Part shown: piece after piece, positions 25,707 through 35,137 of the stretch
Position numbering within the stretch: the first letter of the stretch is position 1
Layout of the letters: every line of letters starts with the position of its first letter
Assembly (NCBI RefSeq): GCF_002895435.1
Contig: NZ_POYJ01000004.1
Location: forward strand, 1-64,000
Direction of reading: 5' to 3'
Length of the DNA: 64,000 bases
Source: Aquimarina sediminis
Lineage (GTDB): Bacteria; Bacteroidota; Bacteroidia; Flavobacteriales; Flavobacteriaceae
Program-made: the position numbers and the translations under genes
Notes under the pieces: generated by a model
The model's database searches: none
What the model saw: the letters and a program-made list of their open reading frames with translations, nothing else
What the model was told of the DNA's origin: nothing

Positions 25707-26510
25707 CTAGTACTCCCACTGTCTTTTCTTATTTAATTCTTCCTCAGCTTCTATTTCTGATTGCGGAATCACTTTAAGAAAAGATGGGTGTTGCTCTATA
25801 GCATACTCTAGTTTACTTACGATATCATCTATTGAATCATTATCGTAGTCAATATCTAATGCTTCTTTGATAACCATAGATTGTAAAATCCCTCGTTTTT
25901 TGATACGAATACCCTTTTTATCAAAAGATCTTCTAAACCCATCAATCACTATCGGAATTACAATAGGTCTATACTTTCTAATGATATGGGCAGTTCCTTT
26001 TCTAATTGGTTTAAAAGGTTTGGTTGTTCCTTGCGGAAAAGTAATTACCCAACCGTCTTCAAGAGCTCTAGATATATTGGTAATATCGCTCATTTTTACC
26101 TGGCGATTCACATCTTTTCCTTTTTCTCTCCATGTGCGCTCTACTGTTATAGCTCCTGCATAAGCAAGTATTCTTGCCAACAATCCTGCTCTCATGGTCT
26201 CCTTTGCCGCTACATAATACAAGTTCATCTTTGGTTGCCATAGATATCCTACATTTTTTATAGAGTCTGTACGCCCACTCAAACTAGCATTAAACACATG
26301 AAACATGGCTACTACATCGGCAAAATAAGTTTGATGATTCGAAACAAATAAGACATTATTATCAGGAAGATTCTTAAAAACTTCACTTCCTTCTATCTGC
26401 AATTCATTAAATCCTCTATAGCGTCTATGTGTTAGCCCACCCATAATTCGGATAAGCCATTTTTTTAAAAATAATATATGACCAAATGGATTTCTTTTAA
26501 ATAATCCCAT
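25707..26510 (-). CDS. PlsC-type lysophospholipid acyltransferase-like protein
   Basis: The 267 residues fit the glycerophosphate acyltransferase fold: FVSNHQTYFADVV (block I), a middle Arg/Lys region and ITFPQGTTKPFKPIRKGTA (block III), then PIVIPIVIDGF. Both catalytic blocks are unusual. The distance in block I is H-x5-D instead of H-x4-D, and block III reads FPQGT where most members have a Glu (FPEGT). The protein may still be a membrane lysophospholipid acyltransferase or act on another acyl acceptor. It follows the Nudix gene on the same strand, 45 bp away, and may be co-transcribed. Confidence 0.82.
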   Translation of the reverse strand: MGLFKRNPFGHILFLKKWLIRIMGGLTHRRYRGFNELQIEGSEVFKNLPDNNVLFVSNHQTYFADVVAMFHVFNASLSGRTDSIKNVGYLWQPKMNLYYVAAKETMRAGLLARILAYAGAITVERTWREKGKDVNRQVKMSDITNISRALEDGWVITFPQGTTKPFKPIRKGTAHIIRKYRPIVIPIVIDGFRRSFDKKGIRIKKRGILQSMVIKEALDIDYDNDSIDDIVSKLEYAIEQHPSFLKVIPQSEIEAEEELNKKRQWEY

Positions 26511-26555
26511 ATGCTTTAAAAAACTGGTTGTATTTAGAACGCCAAATATACAAAA

Positions 26556-27200
26556 TCATAACTCCATTGACGTCTTTAAAAGCATTTTAAGCTCACTAAG
26601 CATCATTGCCGTCGCTCCCCAAACCACATAACCATTTAATTCAAAGGAAGGTACCTCTATGTTTTTGGCATAAGAAGTGGTTAATTTTTGAGGAACTACA
26701 TTATTCTCATTAAGTAATTCTTCTAATGGTACTTCAATAACTTTTGCTACTTCTTCTTTTTGAAGAACAAAATCAGGTCTGCTTTCTGCAAACCCCATAA
26801 ACGGATGTACCCAAAAATTAGAAGGTGGTATGTATACTTTGGTCAACGGTTTTAGTACATTAACCATACTAATCTTAACTCCTACCTCTTCCTCGGTTTC
26901 ACGCAAGGCCGTATCGGTATAGTTCAAATCATAAGTCTCTACCTTTCCTCCTGGTAATGCAACCTGTCCAGAATGTACTCCCTCATATTCTGGTCGTAGA
27001 ATCAAAACAAAGTGAGTTACAGATTCTTTTGGGTAAAAAAGCATCATTACTGCAGCATTTCGCGGGTTTTTCTCTTCTATCTTAAGGCTATTCAGTTCTC
27101 TCATTCTAATCTCTGGAGCCATAATAAAATGAGAAGATTCTCCCGGTACTGACATTTTTTTTACTTTTGGAATTAAATTTTTAAATGTTTCAAATGTCAT
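26556..27200 (-). CDS. Nudix hydrolase, coenzyme A pyrophosphatase type
   Basis: The 214 residues contain the Nudix box with its CoA-specific upstream extension: VHSGQVALPGGKVE, then TALRETEEEVGV (the REx2EE metal site). This pair of motifs is characteristic of NudL/YeaB-type enzymes, which split coenzyme A or acyl-CoA into 3',5'-ADP and phosphopantetheine products using Mg2+ or Mn2+. The start codon at 27198-27200 is one base away from the start of the divergent cyclophilin gene, so each promoter must lie within the other gene's coding sequence. The acyltransferase gene follows downstream. Confidence 0.9.
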   Translation of the reverse strand: MTFETFKNLIPKVKKMSVPGESSHFIMAPEIRMRELNSLKIEEKNPRNAAVMMLFYPKESVTHFVLILRPEYEGVHSGQVALPGGKVETYDLNYTDTALRETEEEVGVKISMVNVLKPLTKVYIPPSNFWVHPFMGFAESRPDFVLQKEEVAKVIEVPLEELLNENNVVPQKLTTSYAKNIEVPSFELNGYVVWGATAMMLSELKMLLKTSMEL

Positions 27201-27952
27201 TTACCAAATCAATTTTATGCTTTTGCATATTTATTATCATATTCTCTAGTTGTGAAGATACACATTCTAAAAAAAATAAACAGAATGTGACAACAAATAC
27301 AGATTCGATTTCTGTAAATGATCACAAATCAAAAAAGAACGATGCCAAAATACAATCCTCTAAGAAATCTGGCTCCGTAGATAATGTTATCGACGAAGAG
27401 CCTTTTAAACTTACCAATGAAAACCTTAGAGAGTTTATGGCTCGCTACGGAAAAGAAAACCCCGAGACTTTGGTAAATATAAAAACGCTCTATGGAGATA
27501 TTCATATCAAACTACATAAGGAAACACCATTGCACAGAGCTAATTTTATTTATTTAGTAAAACAAAAATATTTTGATGAAACATTTTTTTATCGCGTAGC
27601 CCGTGGTTTTGTAATTCAGGCTGGAAATAGTGATCGCCAACAGATGGCTAATAAACGTTTTGAAATTGGAGAGTATACTATTCCTCAAGAGCCCGTAAAA
27701 GGGTTAAAACATAAAAGAGGTGCTGTTGCTTTATCCAAACAATGGGTAGACAATCCTTCTAATCGCTCTACTCCGTTTGAATTCTTTATTGTAATTGCCA
27801 AAAATGGAGCATTTCATTTGGATGGTGAACATACTATCTTTGGAAAAGTTGTAAAAGGAATGGACGTTGCCGATAAAATCTCTAATGTACCTGTAGATAG
27901 TAGCGAATGGCCAATTGAGAATATTTTTATAAAAGCCGAAGTTATAAAATAA
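27194..27952 (+). CDS. Cyclophilin-type peptidyl-prolyl isomerase, lipoprotein
   Basis: The 252 residues begin with a lipoprotein signal ending in FSSC, then a Lys/Ser/Asp-rich linker (about 25-85) and a cyclophilin domain (about 95-252). Visible blocks are GDIHIKLHKETPLHRANF, FFYRVARGFVIQAG (catalytic Arg region), ALSKQW, FEFFIVIAKN and HTIFGKVVKGMDV. It would speed proline isomerisation in folding of exported proteins. The ATG at 27194 is preferred; another in-frame ATG at 27185 adds MFQ. The start overlaps the divergent Nudix start in the heptamer ATGTCAT. Confidence 0.9.
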   Translation: MSFTKSILCFCIFIIIFSSCEDTHSKKNKQNVTTNTDSISVNDHKSKKNDAKIQSSKKSGSVDNVIDEEPFKLTNENLREFMARYGKENPETLVNIKTLYGDIHIKLHKETPLHRANFIYLVKQKYFDETFFYRVARGFVIQAGNSDRQQMANKRFEIGEYTIPQEPVKGLKHKRGAVALSKQWVDNPSNRSTPFEFFIVIAKNGAFHLDGEHTIFGKVVKGMDVADKISNVPVDSSEWPIENIFIKAEVIK

Positions 27953-27998
27953 TCCCCATGTACAGTAAAGCTTTAATCAAACAAAATATGATATTAGA

Positions 27999-28715
27999 TT
28001 ATAACTTCTGCGTATAATAATTATAATCTGCTATGACTCTATCAACAAACTGTAAAGGTTTTTCCTGAGGTACTACATCCATCAAGGAACTTACTTTTTT
28101 AGAGAGTTCTAATATAATGTTATGATCAGCATGTCGTCTTGCTTCGGTATATATAGTTTTGATTTTACGCATCTCTTCATCACTAAAAACTGTAACCTGT
28201 GGATAGACTGCTACATAGTCATCAGGGATATCAACCAAAATAGTTTGATTAAATCGTACTCGTTGTCGTTCACTTATTACCGTAGTACCTGCTGCCATAT
28301 CTCCAAGACGTTGACCTCTCCCATTTAATAAAATAGCCACTACGGCAATACCACCAAATGCCAAAGAAATATCTAACAAACGAAGTAACCACCTTATCAA
28401 ATAATTAGAAAAAGCTGGTCTTGAACCGTCTAATCTTACAACTTTTAACTTCATTGTAGCTTTACCAGGCGTTTTACCATCCCAAAAGGTTTCCCACATC
28501 AAAAAATATAGGAAAGAAGGCAAACTTAAGATTAGCCAAAAAGCCCATTGATCTCCCATATCTATATCCAATACACCAATAATAAATAGTATTACGATAA
28601 AATATGCTATGATAATCAATAGATCAATTAGATACGCCAAAATACGTTCTCCTATTCCAGAAGCATTTTGTTGTATACTAACATTTTGAGCGGTTTCTAT
28701 TTGAAAATTATCCAT
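27999..28715 (-). CDS. RDD-family membrane protein
   Basis: The 238 residues have the RDD domain at about 15-150: SGIGERILAYLIDLLIIIAY, a second helix pair, WDGKTPGKATMKLKVVRLDG and the membrane segments around 100-130 with GRGQRLGDMAAGTTVI. A soluble helical tail follows. RDD proteins have been linked to ion transport in some bacteria, but in Bacteroidetes they often flank SpoIIM/DUF4129/MoxR/DUF58 clusters, as here. The gene is divergent from that cluster by 36 bp, so one short region holds both promoters. Confidence 0.9.
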   Translation of the reverse strand: MDNFQIETAQNVSIQQNASGIGERILAYLIDLLIIIAYFIVILFIIGVLDIDMGDQWAFWLILSLPSFLYFLMWETFWDGKTPGKATMKLKVVRLDGSRPAFSNYLIRWLLRLLDISLAFGGIAVVAILLNGRGQRLGDMAAGTTVISERQRVRFNQTILVDIPDDYVAVYPQVTVFSDEEMRKIKTIYTEARRHADHNIILELSKKVSSLMDVVPQEKPLQFVDRVIADYNYYTQKL

Positions 28716-28751
28716 TAATTATGTTTCTTTGATCCTCTTAATCTATGATTC

Positions 28752-29717
28752 ATGCGTGAGGCGGCTTTTGTAAAGCAAAATAAAGATAAATGGTTAAAAT
28801 TTGAAAGTGTTCTGGTTAATAATACTCAAATAACTCCAGATGAGCTTTCTAGTTTATATATAGAAATAACCGATCACCTTAGCTATGCACAAACATTTTA
28901 CCCTAATAGCCAAACACTTAATTATCTAAATGGTTTAGCCTCCAACGCACATCAAAAAATATATAAAACAAAAAAAGAAAAAAAAAACCGATTATATTCG
29001 TTTTGGGTTAAAGAATTCCCATTAGCATTCTATGCGTATCAAAAAGAACTTCTAATTGCTTTTTTAATATCCGCTTTGTTTACTGCTATTGGTGTATATT
29101 CTTCGGCTACAGACGGTGCTTTTGTAAGATCTATATTAGGAGATGGCTATGTAAATATGACTTTAGAAAATATTGCTAATGAAGATCCTATGGCGGTATA
29201 CAAGAAAATGGGAGAAACCAATATGTTTTTGGGGATTACTATAAACAATATTAAAGTGGCTCTAAATTGCTTTATTTTGGGAGTAATTTTTGGTATAGGA
29301 ACCGTGTATATGCTTATGAGTAATTTTATTATGCTAGGGTCTTTTCAATATTTTTTCTATGATAAAGGGTTATTATGGGAAAGTGCCCGAACAATATGGA
29401 TTCATGGAACAATTGAAATTTCTGTTATTATCATTGCAGGGTGTGCAGGGTTAGTCGTAGGCAATTCAATTTTATTTCCTAAAACGTATACCCGTCTCAC
29501 CTCATTTGTTAATGGAGTTAAAGCTGGATTAAAAATTGTAATCAGTACGATTCCCTTCTTTATACTTGCTGGTTTTCTGGAAGGTTTTGTAACCAGACAT
29601 ACCGAAATGCCAGATTGGCTAGCAATTCTAATCATCTCTGGATCATTAGCCTTAATACTTTTTTATTACGTAATTTACCCTAGACAATTATATAACAAAT
29701 TAAAAGATGAACAATAA
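28752..29717 (+). CDS. Stage II sporulation protein M (SpoIIM) family membrane protein
   Basis: The 321 residues comprise a soluble N-terminal helical part (about 1-85) and a polytopic membrane part with about six helices (about 100-315; KVALNCFILGVIFGIGTVYM, WIHGTIEISVIIIAGCAGLV), the pattern of the SpoIIM/DUF95 family. No sporulation is implied; in Gram-negative bacteria the family accompanies MoxR and DUF58 genes. It overlaps the next gene by 11 bp, showing translational coupling. Role unknown. Confidence 0.9.
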   Translation: MREAAFVKQNKDKWLKFESVLVNNTQITPDELSSLYIEITDHLSYAQTFYPNSQTLNYLNGLASNAHQKIYKTKKEKKNRLYSFWVKEFPLAFYAYQKELLIAFLISALFTAIGVYSSATDGAFVRSILGDGYVNMTLENIANEDPMAVYKKMGETNMFLGITINNIKVALNCFILGVIFGIGTVYMLMSNFIMLGSFQYFFYDKGLLWESARTIWIHGTIEISVIIIAGCAGLVVGNSILFPKTYTRLTSFVNGVKAGLKIVISTIPFFILAGFLEGFVTRHTEMPDWLAILIISGSLALILFYYVIYPRQLYNKLKDEQ

Positions 29718-30579
29718 CCACATAGAGTTTAAGAAAAAGAGAGAACTAGGAGATATCCTTACCGATACTTTTGCTTTTTTAAGACAAAATGGTAAATCTT
29801 TGTTATCCATTTTAGTAAAAACTTCAGGCATTCCTTTTTTATTACTTTTACTTGCCTCAGCATATTATACCCATGCTTCTGCCAATGTATTTGATCCTAT
29901 AAGTATTAGAAATGGAAATATGCTTAATTCTGGAGCTATAATCATTGCTCTTTTTTCTATGTTAGCAACACTACTGGTGTTTTATGGTATTCTCTTTGGT
30001 ACCGTTTTACACTACATTAAGGTATATATTGATACAAGAGGTAATGTAGATAGTGAAATAGTAGTACAAAGTGTAAAAAAAGATTTTGGAAAATTAATAG
30101 GGTTGGGACTTCTCTCGGGGCTAATTGTCTTTATTGGAATGTTGTTTTGTGTCATCCCTGGTATATATCTCTATGTGCCTATGAGTTTGGTTTTTTCGAT
30201 TTTGGTTTTTCGTAACACCTCAGTTTCAGATGCAATAAGTGATAGTTTTGAGTTAGTAAAGAATGAATGGTGGATTACCTTTGCTACATTTTTTATCGTA
30301 GGACTTATTATTTGGGTAATAAGTATGGTATTTTCTATTCCTGCTGTAATCTACACCCTTACCAAAACATTCACGGCTGCCTCTGAAGGATCTATGGTTG
30401 ATTCTTCAGAAATGTTTGATTGGGTGTTTATAGTCTTAAATACATTAGCATCGGCCGCTCAGTATGTATTATATATTATTACTGCTATTTCGACAGCATT
30501 TATCTTCTACAATTTAAATGAAAGAAAACATGCTACCGGAGCATTAGAACAAATAGATTCATTAGGAAAATCTGAGTAA
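29707..30579 (+). CDS. Polytopic membrane protein of the SpoIIM/MoxR cluster
   Basis: The 290 residues contain five to six membrane helices (about 35-55, 80-110, 140-170, 175-195, 205-230, 250-275). They resemble the glycerophosphoryl-diester-phosphodiesterase-type membrane domain or DUF975-like proteins (FELVKNEWWITFATFFIVGL). No catalytic domain is attached. The ATG lies 11 bp inside the SpoIIM gene, and the next gene begins right after its stop, so it is part of one operon. Confidence 0.8.
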   Translation: MNNNHIEFKKKRELGDILTDTFAFLRQNGKSLLSILVKTSGIPFLLLLLASAYYTHASANVFDPISIRNGNMLNSGAIIIALFSMLATLLVFYGILFGTVLHYIKVYIDTRGNVDSEIVVQSVKKDFGKLIGLGLLSGLIVFIGMLFCVIPGIYLYVPMSLVFSILVFRNTSVSDAISDSFELVKNEWWITFATFFIVGLIIWVISMVFSIPAVIYTLTKTFTAASEGSMVDSSEMFDWVFIVLNTLASAAQYVLYIITAISTAFIFYNLNERKHATGALEQIDSLGKSE

Positions 30580-30580
30580 A

Positions 30581-31327
30581 TTGAAAATTCTATATTGCCT
30601 ATTATTTTTGATCCCCTTTTCTGTATCTTCAAAGATACAGGATAGTACGGCTACTGTTTCTCGAGAATTAATATATGATTCAGACTCTAGTCAAAAAATA
30701 CAGCAATTTGACCATCAAAAAATAGTTGAATTTCTAAAACAAGATGATTTTGACTATACAGAATATCAAGAACCAGATAACTGGTGGATACGGTTAAAGA
30801 AATGGTTAAATCAACTCTGGAATAAATTTATCTCATGGGTATTTGGTGCAGATGAAGTTACAGGATTCTGGGCTATAGTATTAAAAATCTTACCCTATGT
30901 ATTGGTTGTTGGCGTATTATTTTTACTTGGTTGGTTATTTATGAAAGTAAATCCCGCGGATATGCTTCTTGAAAAGCAACAACCTCCGCAAATTGAACTT
31001 ACAGAAGACGAGGATATTATTCAAAATCAGGATATCCAACAGCTAATCAATAAAGCGCTCCAACAGAAAAATTATAGATTAGCCATTAGATATTATTATC
31101 TATCTATATTAAAAAAACTATCAGACCAAGAATTAATTCAATGGGAAGCCCAAAAAACAAATACTGACTATATCAAAGAGTTAACAGATAATCATATGCA
31201 AGATCAGTTCAAATCTATCACCAAATTATACGATTTTATCTGGTATGGTAACTTTGAGGTTAATGAAAAGGCGTACCAAAAAGCCGAAAAAGAATTTACA
31301 ACCTTAACCCATTTTATTCAACAATAA
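30581..31327 (+). CDS. DUF4129 domain protein (TTG start)
   Basis: The 248 residues have a signal peptide (MKILYCLLFLIPFSVSSK), a periplasmic stretch (about 20-95), one membrane helix (about 103-125; ILPYVLVVGVLFLLGWLFM) and a cytoplasmic DUF4129-like helical domain (about 145-248; LINKALQQKNYRLAIRYYY, WYGNFEVNEKAYQ). TTG is the only start giving the signal peptide and is one base after the preceding stop codon. The domain is a regular partner of MoxR/DUF58 genes. No biochemical activity is known to me. Confidence 0.88.
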   Translation: MKILYCLLFLIPFSVSSKIQDSTATVSRELIYDSDSSQKIQQFDHQKIVEFLKQDDFDYTEYQEPDNWWIRLKKWLNQLWNKFISWVFGADEVTGFWAIVLKILPYVLVVGVLFLLGWLFMKVNPADMLLEKQQPPQIELTEDEDIIQNQDIQQLINKALQQKNYRLAIRYYYLSILKKLSDQELIQWEAQKTNTDYIKELTDNHMQDQFKSITKLYDFIWYGNFEVNEKAYQKAEKEFTTLTHFIQQ

Positions 31328-31331
31328 TTCG

Positions 31332-32543
31332 ATGGCTAAAAGCTCTAAAATATTTATCATTATTATTATAGCTGCCATCAGCATACTTACTTACTTAGAA
31401 GCTAGTGAGCCAGAACCTATAAATTGGTATCCCAGTTATGCAAAAACGGATAAAATCCCTCTGGGTACCTTTGCTTCATATCATTTGATCAAAGAAGCAT
31501 TTGATAGTAAGGGACTCAAGGATATCAATCAACCACCATATGAGTTTCTTGCAGATAATGATACCTTAACTGGTGTATATTTTTTTGTTAATGGAGCTAT
31601 CAATTTTGATAAAGATGAACTAAACAAAGTGCTAAACTGGGTAGAAAGGGGCAATACCTTGTTTGTCTCTGCAAAAACGATAGAAAGCAAGTTACTAGAT
31701 ACTCTTAATATTGAAATTGACAATCTTATATCTCTCGACGAAATCTCTACTAAACCACTTGTAGAACTAACAAATAACAACCTAAAAAGCACATCGCCTT
31801 TTTTATACGATAGAGATGTATACAATCCGTTTTTCAGTAAATTAGATACAATAAACACTACTATTTTAGGAGTATCGCAATTGTATAACGATACTTTGAG
31901 GATAAAAGATCTTAATGCTAATTATATACAACAACCCTTTGGTGACGGTAAAATCCTCCTTCATACGTTCCCAGAAGCTTTTGGGAATTATTTTATGTTA
32001 AAAGATAAAAATTATCAATACACACAAAATCTCTTAGCTTACCTCGATCCTAATCAAAAAATCCTTTGGGACAATTATTATAAGTCGGGAAAAACATTTT
32101 ATACCTCTCCCCTTTTCTTACTTTTGAATAATCGATATCTGAAATGGGCCTATTATTTTATTCTTATAGGAGTTGTATTGTTTGTGTTTTTTGAAGGAAA
32201 ACGAAAACAACGTAGTATTCCTATTATTGCGCCTTTAAAAAATCAAACCTTATCTTTTACAAGAACAATTAGTGGAATGTATTTTGAAAAAGAGAAACAC
32301 AAAGAAATTGCGACTAAACAAAACTTATTATTCCTGGATTATGTTCGTAATACTCTTAGAATCCCAACGGATACACTAGACGAAAAAACAATCATCGATA
32401 TTGCCGCAAGAAGTAATAATAGTGTTGAGGATACAAAGACAATATTCAGGTACTTTGATGAATTGGATAAAAAATTGAAAATTGAAAAAGAAGAGTTAAT
32501 ACGCCTTTATGAATTAATAAGCACATTTAAAGGTCAATCTTAA
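31332..32543 (+). CDS. DUF4350 domain protein
   Basis: The 403 residues start with a membrane helix (about 6-22). An extracytoplasmic DUF4350-type region follows (about 25-255; TFASYHLIKEAFDSKGLK, VERGNTLFVSA), which resembles the glutamine-amidotransferase-like folds of this family, then a second helix (about 268-288). The C-terminal cytoplasmic tail is helical. The gene sits four bases behind the DUF4129 gene and 30 bp before moxR, in the same direction. Confidence 0.88.
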   Translation: MAKSSKIFIIIIIAAISILTYLEASEPEPINWYPSYAKTDKIPLGTFASYHLIKEAFDSKGLKDINQPPYEFLADNDTLTGVYFFVNGAINFDKDELNKVLNWVERGNTLFVSAKTIESKLLDTLNIEIDNLISLDEISTKPLVELTNNNLKSTSPFLYDRDVYNPFFSKLDTINTTILGVSQLYNDTLRIKDLNANYIQQPFGDGKILLHTFPEAFGNYFMLKDKNYQYTQNLLAYLDPNQKILWDNYYKSGKTFYTSPLFLLLNNRYLKWAYYFILIGVVLFVFFEGKRKQRSIPIIAPLKNQTLSFTRTISGMYFEKEKHKEIATKQNLLFLDYVRNTLRIPTDTLDEKTIIDIAARSNNSVEDTKTIFRYFDELDKKLKIEKEELIRLYELISTFKGQS

Positions 32544-32573
32544 AACGGTATAAGTATTTTAAACGAATTATAG

Positions 32574-33614
32574 ATGGAAAACGAAGAAATCACTAATAAC
32601 CAAAATCAGGAACAAACTTCGCAAGAAGCTTCAGTAGAGCAAAACATTAGTTTTCAAAATAGAATTGATCTTAGTGAATTGCAACAAGCAGTAGAAAAAC
32701 TTAAGACAGAACTGTCTAAAGTGATTGTTGGGCAACAAGATTTTATCGAGTTATTAATAGTATCTCTTTTATCCAATGGTCATGTATTGATAGAAGGAGT
32801 ACCAGGGATTGCAAAAACGGTTACAGCCAAACTGTTTGCCAAAACATTAAAAACTGATTTTAATCGAATTCAATTCACTCCGGATTTAATGCCTAGTGAT
32901 GTATTAGGAACTTCTATACTTAATATGAAGACTAGTGATTTTGAGTTTAAAAAAGGACCTATATTTTCTAATATGGTTCTTATTGATGAAATCAACAGAG
33001 CCCCTGCCAAGACACAAGCCGCCTTATTTGAAGTTATGGAAGAAAGACAGGTAACTATTGATGGTATTCGATATCCTATGGAACCTCCTTTTATGGTTTT
33101 GGCAACTCAAAACCCAGTAGAACAAGAAGGTACTTATGCCTTGCCTGAAGCACAACTAGATCGGTTTTTGTTTAAAATCAAAGTAGATTACCCAACGTTT
33201 GAAGATGAAGTAAATATTCTAAAAACTCATCATGAAAGAAAAACAACCAAGCCATTAGAGATTATTGATTCTGTGTTAACACCACAACAATTATTAGAAT
33301 TTAAGGCTAAAACGCAAGAGGTTATTATTGAAGAAAAAATATTAGGATATATAGCTCAAATCGTAACAAAAACCAGAACGCATCCCCACTTATATTTAGG
33401 AGGTTCTCCTCGTGCATCTATAGCCGTTATGAACGCGTCAAAAGCATTTGCTGCAATTAACGGAAGGGATTTTGTAACTCCAGAGGATATAAAAAAATCC
33501 CTTTTCCCAGTGCTGCGCCATCGCTTAATTTTATCTCCAGAACGAGAAATGGAAGGAATGACGACAGAAAATGTTATTGAAATGATACTGCAATCTGTAG
33601 AAATACCTCGCTAG
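32574..33614 (+). CDS. MoxR-family AAA+ ATPase
   Basis: The 346 residues include a Gln/Glu-rich N-terminus and the MoxR ATPase domain with HVLIEGVPGIAKT (Walker A), MVLIDEINRAP (Walker B), ATQNPVEQEGTYALPEAQLD (the MoxR signature) and GGSPRASIAVM near the C-terminus. MoxR ATPases act as chaperones for partner proteins carrying von Willebrand A or DUF58 domains. Here the DUF58 partner begins two bases downstream, so the pair is translationally coupled. Confidence 0.95.
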   Translation: MENEEITNNQNQEQTSQEASVEQNISFQNRIDLSELQQAVEKLKTELSKVIVGQQDFIELLIVSLLSNGHVLIEGVPGIAKTVTAKLFAKTLKTDFNRIQFTPDLMPSDVLGTSILNMKTSDFEFKKGPIFSNMVLIDEINRAPAKTQAALFEVMEERQVTIDGIRYPMEPPFMVLATQNPVEQEGTYALPEAQLDRFLFKIKVDYPTFEDEVNILKTHHERKTTKPLEIIDSVLTPQQLLEFKAKTQEVIIEEKILGYIAQIVTKTRTHPHLYLGGSPRASIAVMNASKAFAAINGRDFVTPEDIKKSLFPVLRHRLILSPEREMEGMTTENVIEMILQSVEIPR

Positions 33615-33616
33615 TT

Positions 33617-34951
33617 TTGATCAAATTTATAAAATCACTATATCTAAGTTCTAGAGTATTTTATATACTCACACTAATATCAGTGTGCTTTTTGCTATCC
33701 TATTGGTTTAATGCATTATATCCTATAGCCTGGTTATTGGTCTGGGGATTGATAATTATATTTTTGTTTGACATCATAGCATTATACAATACAAAAAAAG
33801 GAATTGATGCCAGTAGGATTTTACCTGAAAAATTTTCGAATAGTGATTTTAATGCAGTTCCAGTACGCATAAAAAACAATTATCGCTTTACTACTAATGT
33901 AGAAATTATCGATGAGATCCCGATACAATTTCAAAAACGTGATTTTCTTAAAACTGGTAATATTTCCACAAAATCCGTCCTAGATTTTGAATACTCTTTA
34001 CGTCCTGTAAAACGAGGAGAATATATTTTTGGCAACCTACATGTCTATGCCATGACCAGAATAGGTCTCACCAAGCGTCGTTATAGTTTTGATAAATCTG
34101 CAATGGTAAAAGTATACCCTTCTTTTATCCAGATGAAGAAATATGATTTTTTGGCTATTGATAACAAATTAACGCAAATAGGTCTTAAAAAAATAAGACG
34201 TATAGGTCATACCATGGAGTTTGAACAAATAAAGGATTATGTAATCGGAGATGATATTCGCACTATAAACTGGAAAGCTACGGCAAAACATGGTAATCTA
34301 ATGATTAATCAGTTTCAGGATGAAAAATCTCAACCTATCTATTCTATAATAGATAGTAGCCGCGTTATGAAGATGCCTTTTAACGGATTAAGCCTTCTTG
34401 ATTATGCCGTAAATAGCACTCTTGCTTTTTCTAATATTGCTTTGAAGAAACATGATAAAGTGGGTATGTTGTCTTTCTCTAATGTAGTAAGTGATTTCTT
34501 GCCTTCTAGCGGAAAAAAAACCTACATAAACAATGTATCTGAAACATTATATAATATCAAAACCCAATTTCTTGATTCTGATTTTGGATTGCTGTACGGA
34601 CAAGTTAAACGGCAAATAAATCACAGGAGTTTACTACTTTTATACACTAATTTTGAACATATTTCGTCTCTAAAAAGGCAACTTCCCTTTTTACAGGCAT
34701 TAGCAAAAAAACACTTACTGGTCGTTATATTTTTTCAGAATACAGAATTAGATCATCTTATCCGACAAAAAGCAGAAGATGTACTAACTATCTATGATCA
34801 AACTATTGCTCAGCAGTTTGCTTACGATAAAAAAGTGATGGTAAAAGAACTTCAAAAGCATGGAATTCAAACAGTATTGACCGCTCCAGAAAATCTTACG
34901 GTAAATACTATAAACAAATACCTAGAGATTAAAGCTCGTGGGCTTTTATAA
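33617..34951 (+). CDS. DUF58 domain protein (TTG start)
   Basis: The 444 residues have two adjacent membrane helices (about 15-55), a beta-rich extracytoplasmic or cytoplasmic middle and the DUF58 motif region (about 200-245; IGHTMEFEQIKDYVIGDD, TINWKATAKHG). A von Willebrand A-like C-terminal half follows (SIIDSSRVM with an aspartate-serine metal-site-like motif). TTG two bases after the MoxR stop is the only suitable start. It is the natural MoxR partner and the last gene of the cluster. Confidence 0.92.
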   Translation: MIKFIKSLYLSSRVFYILTLISVCFLLSYWFNALYPIAWLLVWGLIIIFLFDIIALYNTKKGIDASRILPEKFSNSDFNAVPVRIKNNYRFTTNVEIIDEIPIQFQKRDFLKTGNISTKSVLDFEYSLRPVKRGEYIFGNLHVYAMTRIGLTKRRYSFDKSAMVKVYPSFIQMKKYDFLAIDNKLTQIGLKKIRRIGHTMEFEQIKDYVIGDDIRTINWKATAKHGNLMINQFQDEKSQPIYSIIDSSRVMKMPFNGLSLLDYAVNSTLAFSNIALKKHDKVGMLSFSNVVSDFLPSSGKKTYINNVSETLYNIKTQFLDSDFGLLYGQVKRQINHRSLLLLYTNFEHISSLKRQLPFLQALAKKHLLVVIFFQNTELDHLIRQKAEDVLTIYDQTIAQQFAYDKKVMVKELQKHGIQTVLTAPENLTVNTINKYLEIKARGLL

Positions 34952-35137
34952 CTGGATAGATCATTTACATTTTACCCAATTCATAAAAGAGAGTAATCCC
35001 CCCTAGAAGACATCTCTAACTCTATATACAATTCATCCAAAAAAAACAACAGCTCAGTAACTTCTATTCGTTTACATACAAAGGTTTATTGATATTTGAA
35101 TCAGCAAACAACAAATAACAATAAAAACTCTTACTAT
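34952..35137. other. Intergenic region, no gene seen
   Basis: It separates the DUF58 gene from the DUF2141 gene. A TTG at 35096 is in frame with the latter but would place polar residues before its signal peptide, so I do not extend the gene. No terminator is obvious. Confidence 0.4.
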
